A model generated the notes under the pieces. It had not been told where the DNA came from and did not search any database. It worked only from the letters and a program-made list of their open reading frames with translations. The translations under genes and the position numbers were made by a program. Below are positions 57,590-64,000 of a DNA stretch of 64,000 bases, piece after piece. Each line of letters begins with the position of its first letter. Positions within the stretch are counted from its first letter, which is position 1. Origin of the DNA: Mycobacterium simiae (GTDB taxonomy: Bacteria; Actinomycetota; Actinomycetes; Mycobacteriales; Mycobacteriaceae). The stretch is taken from positions 3,472,001 through 3,536,000 of the forward strand of contig NZ_AP022568.1 of the NCBI RefSeq assembly GCF_010727605.1, in the 5' to 3' direction.

Positions 57590-58957
57590 TTGAACACGGT
57601 TCCCCGTTTCCGCCAGCCGCATAAGAGCAAACCTGCCACCTCGGTTGTCATCGTTGGCAGCGGATTCGCCGCTTTCGAATGCGCGCGTCGACTGACTCGA
57701 TCGTTAGACAGGGCGCGGGCCTCCCACGTGACGGTGACGATCATTTCCCCGGTCGATTACTTGCAGTACTCCCCATTGCTGGCTGACGTCGCCGGTGGGC
57801 TGGTCGACCCGCGGTTTGTCTGTGTCCCGCTAGCCGGAACGCTCAGGGGCGTGCGGGTGGTGCGTGGCCGTGTCGATCGCGTTGACCTCGATCGGCATGT
57901 GCTCTCGTTCACCGATCCCGAGGGCGGGGTGGGCACGCTGTCCTGGGATCGGCTGGTCTTGACGCCGGGCTCGGTGACCCGACTATTCGATACGCCGGGA
58001 TTGACCGACTACGCGCACGGGCTGAAGTCGACGGCCGAGGCGCTGTACCTGCGTGATCGGGTGATCGAGCAGTTGGAGCTGGCTCAGGTCGACGAAGACG
58101 CGGCGCGCGCGGCGGCGCGACGCACGATTGTTGTTGTCGGAGCGTCGTATTCGGGTTCCGAACTGACGGCGCAATTGCGCGCGCTTGCCGACGCGGCGGC
58201 AAAACAGATGGGCTTTGACCGGACCTCGGTGCGGTTTGTCCTGCTGGATTTGGCCGACCGCGTCATGCCGGAGCTGGGTGCAAAGCTCGGCGACGCGGCG
58301 ATGCGCGTTCTGCGCTCTCGCGGGATCGACGTGCGGTTGCGCACGACCGTGACGGAGGTACACGCTGACCATGTTGTGCTCAGCGATGATTCGCGTGTCG
58401 ACACTTACACGGTAGCGTGGGTGGCGGGCGTGACACCATCACCGCTGATTGCCACGCTGGGCCTGGGAACCGAGCGGGGTCGGCTCAAGGTGCAGACCGA
58501 TTTGCAGGTCCCAGGTCACGCGGATGTGTTCGCCGCGGGCGACGCTGCCGCCGTTCCCGACCTGACTCAGCCGGGCAGGATCGCCCCGCCCACCGCCCAG
58601 CACGCGGTCCGGCAAGGTAGGACGTTGGCCCGCAACGTCGCCGCGAGTCTCGGCTACGGCAAACCGAAGGCCTACCGCCATAGCGACAAGGGTTTGGTCG
58701 TCGACCTGGGGCCGCGCTACGCCGTCGCCAACCCGCTCGGAGTGCACCTGTCCGGTTATCCCGCCAAGATTGTCACCCGCGCCTACCACCTCTACGCGAT
58801 TCCCCGGCTCGTCAACCGCTGGGCGGTCGCAATCGCATATTTCACGGATGTCTTCTTCACCCGCACCGTGTTGTCAATGGGTTTCGTTTGCGGTCCCGAT
58901 ACCCAACTCATGGCCGGCGAAGCCATCCAGTTACCAAAGGCTGCAGGGGCAGAATAG
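57590..58957 (+). CDS. Type II NADH dehydrogenase (NDH-2) family protein
   Basis: 455 residues with two Rossmann motifs: VVIVGSGFAAFECARRLTRSL for FAD (about residues 17-37) and IVVVGASYSGSELTAQLRAL for NAD(P)H (about 180-200). ADVFAAGDAAAVPD closes the FAD site, and a C-terminal membrane-associated helix AIPRLVNRWAVAIAYFTDVFF follows. It would oxidise NADH and pass electrons to menaquinone without pumping protons. FAAFE instead of FGGL/FAGL in the first motif marks it as a divergent paralogue of Ndh. TTG start at 57590; upstream AGACTGGAG is the best ribosome site. Confidence 0.88.
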   Translation: MNTVPRFRQPHKSKPATSVVIVGSGFAAFECARRLTRSLDRARASHVTVTIISPVDYLQYSPLLADVAGGLVDPRFVCVPLAGTLRGVRVVRGRVDRVDLDRHVLSFTDPEGGVGTLSWDRLVLTPGSVTRLFDTPGLTDYAHGLKSTAEALYLRDRVIEQLELAQVDEDAARAAARRTIVVVGASYSGSELTAQLRALADAAAKQMGFDRTSVRFVLLDLADRVMPELGAKLGDAAMRVLRSRGIDVRLRTTVTEVHADHVVLSDDSRVDTYTVAWVAGVTPSPLIATLGLGTERGRLKVQTDLQVPGHADVFAAGDAAAVPDLTQPGRIAPPTAQHAVRQGRTLARNVAASLGYGKPKAYRHSDKGLVVDLGPRYAVANPLGVHLSGYPAKIVTRAYHLYAIPRLVNRWAVAIAYFTDVFFTRTVLSMGFVCGPDTQLMAGEAIQLPKAAGAE

Positions 58958-58989
58958 AGTCACCGAATGCGGCGTCCCTCGCTGGGTCC

Positions 58990-59032
58990 TCGCCCGGGTG
59001 AAATGAGCGGGCGGATGAAGACGTCTCACCCC
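58990..59032 (+). promoter_or_regulatory. 43-bp bipartite element, copy B (upstream of RidA-like gene)
   Basis: In gene orientation: TCGCCCGGGTGA, 10 bp, then CGGATGA-N7-TCACCCC; total 43 bp. It ends 127 bp before the RidA-like start at 59160. See findings for the comparison of the four copies. Confidence 0.8.
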
Positions 59033-59159
59033 CGGCGGGCGAATAGTGGTCGTTGATCCAAACAGCTTCACCCGCAGGCACGGTCCGACCAGTCTTCGGG
59101 ACAGGTGTTCAGGCGCAACGACTTTAGCTCAACCGATCAATGATGAGAGGAACCCGCAG

Positions 59160-59588
59160 ATGGCCACGCTCGAATTTTTTGATACCCCCGGATACGGCGA
59201 GATCGCCCGTACCCGCAACCGATACCGGCAAGCCTTGCGCATGGGTGACCGCGTCGAGATCTCCGGTCAAGGTGGCTGGGAGGCGGACTTCACTATGTCG
59301 ACCACTTCCCTGCAGGAGGAGATCGTCAAGGCGTGCGACAACGTCGAAAAGACGCTCGCCGAAGCGGGAGCCAGCTTCAGCGACGTCGTGAGCGTCCACT
59401 CCTATCATGTGTCGGCCGGTGACGACTGCATTGGCGAGGAACATATGTCGGCAATGGTCGACCAGTTCCGCGAGCGGTTCGGCGAGAATGTGCCACTGTG
59501 GACCGCGGTGGGGGTCAAGGCGCTGGCACTGCCTGAGCAGCGTGTCGAGATCGAAGTCGTCGCTATCGTCGGATCCGGCGGCAAGTAG
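59160..59588 (+). CDS. RidA/YjgF-family protein lacking the usual catalytic arginine
   Basis: 142 residues of the YjgF/YER057c/UK114 fold: RYRQALRMGDRVEISGQGGWEADF at the N-terminus, DNVEKTLAEAGASFSDVVSVHSYHV in the middle and VPLWTAVGVKALALPEQRVEIEVVAIVG at the end. Canonical RidA enamine/imine deaminases carry Arg in the PxRxxV position; here it is VPLWTAV, so the enzyme activity is probably absent and another ligand-binding or chaperone role is possible. ATG at 59160 follows GAGAGGAACCCGCAG. RidA of E. coli becomes a chaperone after chlorination, noted as context only. Confidence 0.88.
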   Translation: MATLEFFDTPGYGEIARTRNRYRQALRMGDRVEISGQGGWEADFTMSTTSLQEEIVKACDNVEKTLAEAGASFSDVVSVHSYHVSAGDDCIGEEHMSAMVDQFRERFGENVPLWTAVGVKALALPEQRVEIEVVAIVGSGGK

Positions 59589-59635
59589 ACGTCGGCAGCG
59601 CCGGGCCGCGCCGTGGGCCCCGGACGGAGACACGC

Positions 59636-60214
59636 GTGGACCGAATATTCCATGCCCTGGTTGGTGACGCGCCCGCCGCGATCGACGCCGCCGTCAAAGC
59701 CGCTGCGCTGTTCCTCACCGCTGCGGTCCTATTCCGATTCATGGAGCGTCGCACCCTCGCCGAATTCGCGCCGTTCGACTGGATCGCTGCAGTGGCCACG
59801 GGCGCCATCGTCGGACGGGCCGCGACCGCCAGCGACACCTCGTGGCTCAGCGCGACGACGGCGCTCGTTTGTCTGCTTGTCGCCCACGCCGTATTAGCGA
59901 GATTGCGCTTCATTCCGGCGATTCGGCGCTTCATCGACCCGCCGCTGAGAGTGCTGATCCGGGACGGAAACCTCGATCGGCGTAACCTGCGTCGGTGCGG
60001 TCTGACCACCGCCGACCTCGAGGCGGTACTGCGAGAGCACGGACACGAGAGCCCCGACCGTGTTCACCTCGCCATTTTCGAAGCCAAAGGGGTCATCTCG
60101 ATCCTGGAACGGCTGGAAACCGACGACGAAAGCGACTGTCTGGATGCACCTCGCAAAGTGCGCCCGCATGGGCCTGAAAGCCGGCAATGCGGCGGTCATC
60201 AACTCGGCCCCTAG
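59636..60214 (+). CDS. DUF421 (YetF-type) membrane protein
   Basis: 192 residues. Three TM segments (AAALFLTAAVLFRFMERRT..., FDWIAAVATGAIVGRAAT, TTALVCLLVAHAVLARL) precede the DUF421 soluble domain: DPPLRVLIRDGNLDRRNLRRCGLTTADLEAVLREHGHESPDRVHLAIFEAKGVISIL. This is the YetF/YdfR-type arrangement. Function unknown; some family members are linked to spore or envelope stress. GTG start, 47 bp after the RidA-like stop, so it may share its promoter and the 43-bp element B. Confidence 0.85.
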   Translation: MDRIFHALVGDAPAAIDAAVKAAALFLTAAVLFRFMERRTLAEFAPFDWIAAVATGAIVGRAATASDTSWLSATTALVCLLVAHAVLARLRFIPAIRRFIDPPLRVLIRDGNLDRRNLRRCGLTTADLEAVLREHGHESPDRVHLAIFEAKGVISILERLETDDESDCLDAPRKVRPHGPESRQCGGHQLGP

Positions 60215-60305
60215 CACTCGGCCGACCGTGCCAAGCGGCATGATCCAACACACTGGGCCCTGAAACAGGCCGTACGCCACGAACGCAGAGACGCCTGGGA
60301 GACGC

Positions 60306-61310
60306 CTAGGATTCGGCGCGTTGAGAGGCCAAGGCCGACACAAAGTGCTCAATGACCATGACATTGCGCGCGACGTCAGCGACCGCGTGTGCCGTGGGAG
60401 TCGGGATATGAATTGAACCGGGGACATCGGCGGCGCCGACGACTACCACGTTTGATCCCTTCTTCAGAAGATCGTCCGCCAGTGCGGACAAGGCGGCATC
60501 ACCGGGACGACCCGAACCAAAAAGGATCGCGGTGAGTTGGGCGTTTGCGCGGCGCACGACGCTGGGCAGACTCCGCTCCCCGATGTGTCCCTGGGCGTCG
60601 ACCCCCGTCATGTCATTCGTCAGCAATGCCGCGTACAGAGCGACGGCGGCATGCTCATTGAATCCGATGTAGGCCAGGCGCGAACCCTGCTGGGCGGCCA
60701 CGCCTGCGGCGACTTTGCGAAGTTCTCTCGGCAAGGTCGCTGTCGCGACAATATCCGCGGTAGCGGCGACATCGTCATTGTCTTCATTGAGGATCATCGA
60801 GGCGACGTAGTCGTGGGCTATCAGCGCGTTCAAAAACCCTGTCGGACTTCCCGATGCCCCGCTACGTAGCAGAACTTCACAGTCACAGACAGCGGCCAGG
60901 GGACTGGCCATGTCATCGGTAATGGCGACCACCGCTGCCGGTGTCACGGTGCGGCCGAGCTCATAGGTCAAAGCTCGCACCCGTGCGCTGCAACCCGACC
61001 GCGATGTGACGACCAGCAGCGAGTCGGACGTGAGTTGTTGCGGATCCTCCAACAGATCCTTCGTATCGATCCACCAAGCCGCTTCGCCCGCCGCCACGAG
61101 CCGCCGCCAACTCGGCAAGGCCGCGATATGCGATGCGCCCATTCCCGTGAAGAAGACGCGGCGCCGGTGATCACGAAGTATTGGGTACAAGCCCAGCGAG
61201 ATCGGAGCTCGGTTGAACTCGAGCAACGACCGGGCCTGAGCCCGCGCATCAACCCGAAGCCGGGGGACCGAGCGCCTATCGCAAAGTAGCAGCGCCGTTC
61301 TGGGGTTCAC
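60306..61310 (-). CDS. Two-domain SIS (sugar isomerase) protein
   Basis: 334 residues. Two SIS domains: FFTGMGASHIAALPSWRRLVAAG ... LLVVTSRSGCSARVRALTYEL (about 50-135) and RLAYIGFNEHAAVALYAALLTNDMTGVDAQGHIGE (about 210-250). The arrangement resembles the isomerase half of GlmS or AgaS-like proteins but without a glutaminase domain. It may isomerise or deaminate an aminosugar phosphate, or sense one; the conserved GlmS C-terminal loop is not obvious. GTG start at 61310 with AAAGGGG upstream. A 43-bp element lies 77 bp before the start. Confidence 0.85.
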   Translation of the reverse strand: MNPRTALLLCDRRSVPRLRVDARAQARSLLEFNRAPISLGLYPILRDHRRRVFFTGMGASHIAALPSWRRLVAAGEAAWWIDTKDLLEDPQQLTSDSLLVVTSRSGCSARVRALTYELGRTVTPAAVVAITDDMASPLAAVCDCEVLLRSGASGSPTGFLNALIAHDYVASMILNEDNDDVAATADIVATATLPRELRKVAAGVAAQQGSRLAYIGFNEHAAVALYAALLTNDMTGVDAQGHIGERSLPSVVRRANAQLTAILFGSGRPGDAALSALADDLLKKGSNVVVVGAADVPGSIHIPTPTAHAVADVARNVMVIEHFVSALASQRAES

Positions 61311-61386
61311 CGGTTCATACCCCTTTGTGAGTCGTTCGACGTGGCTGTTCAGCTACGGGCGTTGACTAATGAGCGTGCCGCACACT

Positions 61387-61429
61387 CGGGTGAGGTGTCA
61401 TCACCCGCGCGTGCTATTCACCCGGGTGA
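61387..61429 (-). promoter_or_regulatory. 43-bp bipartite element, copy C (upstream of SIS gene)
   Basis: On the minus strand: TCACCCGGGTGA (perfect 12-bp palindrome, 61418-61429), 10 bp, then CGGGTGA-N7-TCACCCG (61387-61407). It is the most symmetric of the four copies. It lies 77 bp before the SIS start on the same strand. Confidence 0.85.
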
Positions 61430-61483
61430 TGGCCAACGCGGGTAGGCCCGACGACGGTGAGGTCGAAACGTTCCGGGTCAAAG

Positions 61484-62719
61484 CTAGCTTGTGCCAACGC
61501 CTTCCAGGACCACCGCTACCGCCTGGCCTGAGCCGATGCACACCCCGATGACCCCATAACGGGCGCCTCGTTCACGCAACTCGGTCGCCAGCGTCAGCAG
61601 ATAACGAGTTCCCGTAGCCCCGAAGGGGTGGCCGATCGCGACCGCGCCACCGTTAGGAGTCAGCTTGTCATCGGGTACCACGAAACCGTGTAGCTGGTTT
61701 GGTAGTTCCCGCAGCACGCCCAGGGCTTGTGCGCTGAACGCTTCGTGCACCTCCCACACGTCAATCTGCCCGGGAGCAAGTCCTGCCCGGTGGATCGCGG
61801 CCGGGATTGCCCATGCGGGGGCCACGCCCATAATGAGGGGGTCGATGCCATACACCGCACTCGATACCACCCGGGCTAACGGCTGGATACCGAGTTCGTC
61901 GGCTCGCTCGCCGGAAGCGATGACGACAGCACTGGCACCATCGCTCAACGGTGAGGAGTTGCCTGCCGTCATCTGGGTGGTGCCGGGCTGGGCCGGTAAA
62001 GCGGCCAGCGCTTCGGTGCTGGTATCGCGGATGAACTCGTCGTGTTCTGCCAGCCGGGTAGGTGTCCTCTTATCGCCCGGAATAGGTACGGGCATGATCT
62101 CTTTGGCGAGTCGACCTCGATCTCGTGCGTTCTTGGCCCGTTGCTGGGATCGCAGTGCGAAGGCGTCGATCTCCTCGCGCGTCAGTGAGTACCGGTCGGC
62201 CACGTTTTGCGCGGTCTCGATCATGCTCAGGTAGGCATTGCGGGCTACCAGTACCGGGTTGGGTGGGCCTCCGGCGCCGCTCCACATGGTGTCGAGCATG
62301 AGAATCGGCCCTCGGGGGCTGAACGCGGCGTCACCCTTTGGCAGTGCCCAGCCCGATCGAGACATCGACTCGACCCCGCAGGCGATGCCCAGGCCGAGAT
62401 CGCCGGCCTTGATCGCGTGACTGATGCTCACCGCCGCGCTCAATGACGATCCACAAAATCGGTTCACGGTGACACCGGCTGCGGTGTCGGGAAATCCGGC
62501 GGCCAACGCTGCCCATCGGGCGATGTCGCCCATGCCCTCGTGCGCAGGGTTCACGCAGCCGGCGACGATATCTTCTACGGCGTCGAGGGGCACACCCAGC
62601 CGATCGCAGGCGCCCTTCATCGTCATTCCCAGCAAGTCATCGGTCCGAATACCCGACAGCGTGCCCCCGTAGCGGGTGAACGGGGTTCGTGTGCCTCCCA
62701 AAACGTAAGCCTCGGTCAT
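61484..62719 (-). CDS. Acetyl-CoA C-acetyltransferase-type thiolase
   Basis: 411 residues of the canonical degradative thiolase type. Nucleophile Cys is in VTVNRFCGSSLSAAV (about residue 89), NEAF is replaced by HEAFSAQALGVL, the catalytic His is in GGAVAIGHPFGATGTR, and the second Cys is in GVCIGSGQAVAVVLE. All catalytic residues are present, so it can cleave or condense acyl-CoAs. It starts 42 bp after the stop of an unknown gene, so both are probably transcribed together from the region of element D. Confidence 0.93.
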   Translation of the reverse strand: MTEAYVLGGTRTPFTRYGGTLSGIRTDDLLGMTMKGACDRLGVPLDAVEDIVAGCVNPAHEGMGDIARWAALAAGFPDTAAGVTVNRFCGSSLSAAVSISHAIKAGDLGLGIACGVESMSRSGWALPKGDAAFSPRGPILMLDTMWSGAGGPPNPVLVARNAYLSMIETAQNVADRYSLTREEIDAFALRSQQRAKNARDRGRLAKEIMPVPIPGDKRTPTRLAEHDEFIRDTSTEALAALPAQPGTTQMTAGNSSPLSDGASAVVIASGERADELGIQPLARVVSSAVYGIDPLIMGVAPAWAIPAAIHRAGLAPGQIDVWEVHEAFSAQALGVLRELPNQLHGFVVPDDKLTPNGGAVAIGHPFGATGTRYLLTLATELRERGARYGVIGVCIGSGQAVAVVLEGVGTS

Positions 62720-62761
62720 TGCGGCGCTTTGGAATACGTCAGGTCGAAGACTTTGACTGGG

Positions 62762-63253
62762 CTAAATCGCATCGCATTGCTGCAATCGGATGACGGCCAG
62801 CATCATGTGCAACTGTGGCTCCTCTGGGCTGCCGGCATAGCCGCTCAGCCAGCTGGTCAGCTTTGACAGTGTGGCTTGCGGCAGCGCAATCCGGTTGGAC
62901 AGGATCGCGGCGAAGATGTGTTTGATCGCGAGAAGGCTTTCTTCGCAACCGAGTTCGACGAAGACAACGGTACGTTCGTAGCCGGTCAGATACGATTTCA
63001 CCGCTTCGACCAGTGACCACGCCATGTCTTTGTCGGAAATTGTCGACCGGTCGTGGCGGTGGCGCGATGGCGAGATCGAAGCGCGACTCGCGAAGGTTAG
63101 TGCCATCGCCGGCAGCGAACGCCGCACGGCCCGGTCGATGGCTGCAGTGCCGTTCCCGCCGACGGCATCGTTCCGGGACGGGGGCCGCACGGCGGTAGTG
63201 CCACCGCCACCCGCTATCTGGTCGCTAACCCTGTAGGCATGTCCTGGTTCCAT
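62762..63253 (-). CDS. Hypothetical protein of the oxidant-response-like cluster
   Basis: 163 residues, family not recognised. The C-terminal 87 residues (MAWSLVEAVKSYLTGYERTVVFVELGCEESLLAIKHIFAAILSNRIALPQATLSKLTSWLSGY...LHMMLAVIRLQQ) look like a compact helical domain; the N-terminal 76 are Arg/Ser-rich. ATG at 63253 follows GGCAAGGAACC; ATG at 63025 is the alternative if the N-terminal part is not real. The position of element D, 141 bp before 63253, favours the longer form. Probably co-transcribed with the downstream thiolase. Confidence 0.55.
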   Translation of the reverse strand: MEPGHAYRVSDQIAGGGGTTAVRPPSRNDAVGGNGTAAIDRAVRRSLPAMALTFASRASISPSRHRHDRSTISDKDMAWSLVEAVKSYLTGYERTVVFVELGCEESLLAIKHIFAAILSNRIALPQATLSKLTSWLSGYAGSPEEPQLHMMLAVIRLQQCDAI

Positions 63254-63394
63254 CCCGGTTCCTTGCCGTGCTGGGCCATGGTCTCATGGCTGTCATCTTG
63301 ATCGGTTCAACTCGTAGCGCGGAATGGGACTACGTACTGTCACATGCTCCGGAGTCCACCGATATCTGCTCGTCCAGTGAGGCTGCGCCTGCAT

Positions 63395-63437
63395 GGGGTG
63401 AATTGTCGCCACCCTGGACGTCTTTTCGCCCGGGTGA
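63395..63437 (-). promoter_or_regulatory. 43-bp bipartite element, copy D (upstream of unknown gene/thiolase)
   Basis: On the minus strand: TCACCCGGGCGA (63426-63437), 10 bp, then AGGGTGG-N7-TCACCCC (63395-63415). It lies 141 bp before the unknown gene start and 95 bp after the DUF417 stop, so it is placed to control the unknown gene and thiolase rather than DUF417. Confidence 0.78.
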
Positions 63438-63531
63438 TTCACGCGACTACTGCTGGGGCGCGACGATTCGTGACCGAACAAGATGTAGTTGCACCCGATC
63501 ACCGATCGGATGCCGCGCGGTCACCGGGGAT

Positions 63532-64000
63532 TCAGTCGGTGCTCTCGCGAAATATCGCGCGCAGCGTCGCCTGTCTGCGGGCTGCGTCAATCGCGTCCAC
63601 CAGCAGCCACAACGCCAGACCGAGGAGCGCGATGTCCTTCATCAAGAACTCCCCATCGGCGGACAAAACAGGAAAGCCGCCAGCCGACGCCTCACCGGTG
63701 CCCGGTGTCGTGATCATGAAGCTCAGCGTGGTGAGGAAGAATAGTGAGGCGAACACCCCGCCCACCACCGACGCCTTTGGCAACCATGGCTTGGCGGCTA
63801 GTAGTGCCGCGGTGACCAATTCTACCGTTCCGTTCAATCGACCAAAGGCGTCGATGGACATGGTGCTGTAGACCCAACCCAGGAAGGGGCTGTTAGCCAC
63901 CCAATGTGAAATGCCTTGTGATTCATAGTGAGTGAATTTCATGGCGCCGAACCAAACCAGGACTATCACCAAACCATACCTTGCGACCAAAGGCGCGACG
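63532..64000 (-). CDS. DUF417 (YkgB/RclC-type) membrane protein, 5'-truncated by window edge
   Basis: At least 152 residues visible. RYGLVIVLVWFGAMKFTHYESQGISHWVANSPFLGWVYSTMSIDAFGRLNGTVELVTAALLAAKPWL matches the DUF417 signature (K-F-T-x-Y-E and the NSP-W-Y pattern), with four hydrophobic segments. The frame stays open to the window edge, and the family usually has about 20 more N-terminal residues, so the start lies outside. E. coli RclC, a family member, is induced by and protects against reactive chlorine species. Confidence 0.85.
   Translation of the reverse strand, partial: VAPLVARYGLVIVLVWFGAMKFTHYESQGISHWVANSPFLGWVYSTMSIDAFGRLNGTVELVTAALLAAKPWLPKASVVGGVFASLFFLTTLSFMITTPGTGEASAGGFPVLSADGEFLMKDIALLGLALWLLVDAIDAARRQATLRAIFRESTD

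Noticed and set aside
59089..59135. DosR-type box (GGGAC near a TTTAGC stretch) before the RidA-like gene
   Set aside because: Only scattered parts of TTSGGGACTWWAGTCCCSAA match and the symmetric half GTCCC is missing.
60253..60272. Hairpin GGGCCCTG-AAA-CAGGCC between DUF421 and SIS genes as a terminator
   Set aside because: The stem has a bulge and no T run on either strand.

Overview
The window is GC-rich chromosomal DNA from a Mycobacterium species. Genus-level assignment rests on gene content (rpfA, FprB, SepH, EchA6, CtpE, PrrA/PrrB, mycobacterial DUF families) and on gene order from about 1 to 40.9 kb that follows what I remember of the M. tuberculosis Rv0864-Rv0914c segment. It is not M. 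tuberculosis: PE_PGRS15, PPE13, Rv0888, Rv0890c-Rv0895 and Rv0899-Rv0901 (arfABC) are missing from their expected places, and a glutathionyl-hydroquinone-reductase-like gene, pdxH, a monooxygenase/TetR pair and a Mug-type glycosylase are present instead. These comparisons are from memory, not from a search. No tRNA, rRNA, insertion sequence or CRISPR array was seen.

Backbone, 1-40.9 kb. Molybdopterin genes flank rpfA: moaC2-mog-moaE2 on the plus strand, moaD2-moaA2-yccF on the minus strand. rpfA has a long leader holding a ydaO-type (c-di-AMP) riboswitch and a CRP-type site at 2635-2650. Then come cspB, fadE10, a run of small conserved actinobacterial genes, sepH, serC, a diiron oxygenase, fprB, citA, pdxH, gltA2, prrAB, accD3, echA6, an MBL-fold hydrolase, a serine beta-lactamase-like lipoprotein, ctpE, the Rv0909/Rv0910-type toxin-antitoxin pair, a carotenoid-cleavage-type oxygenase and a thiolase. 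ATGA/GTGA stop-start overlaps mark translational coupling at several junctions.

Accessory region A, 41-52 kb. Synteny as I remember it ends after the thiolase. There is an MHS-type transporter, a secreted DUF4185 protein (possible arabinan-degrading enzyme), a divergent potassium module (TrkA-like RCK protein and CPA1 antiporter), an EAL-domain protein, a decayed group I truncated haemoglobin gene, a DUF732 secreted protein, two paralogous TetR regulators, a GNAT acetyltransferase and several palindromic sites.

Accessory region B, 52-64 kb. A likely polycistron SDR-msrB-msrA-transaldolase-ctaD-DUF5709-NDH-2 is followed by a RidA-like protein, DUF421, a two-domain SIS protein, a thiolase, an unknown protein and a DUF417 (RclC/YkgB-type) protein cut by the window edge. 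The most striking signal is a 43-bp bipartite element found four times (52131-52173, 58990-59032, 61387-61429, 63395-63437). Each copy lies 76-141 bp upstream of a gene and is oriented the same way relative to it: a TCACCCGGGTGA-type palindrome is distal, and an everted repeat GGGTGA-N7-TCACCC is proximal. This points to one regulator controlling a local regulon for methionine-sulfoxide repair, NADPH supply, respiration and possibly oxidant or reactive-chlorine defence. I do not recognise the motif.
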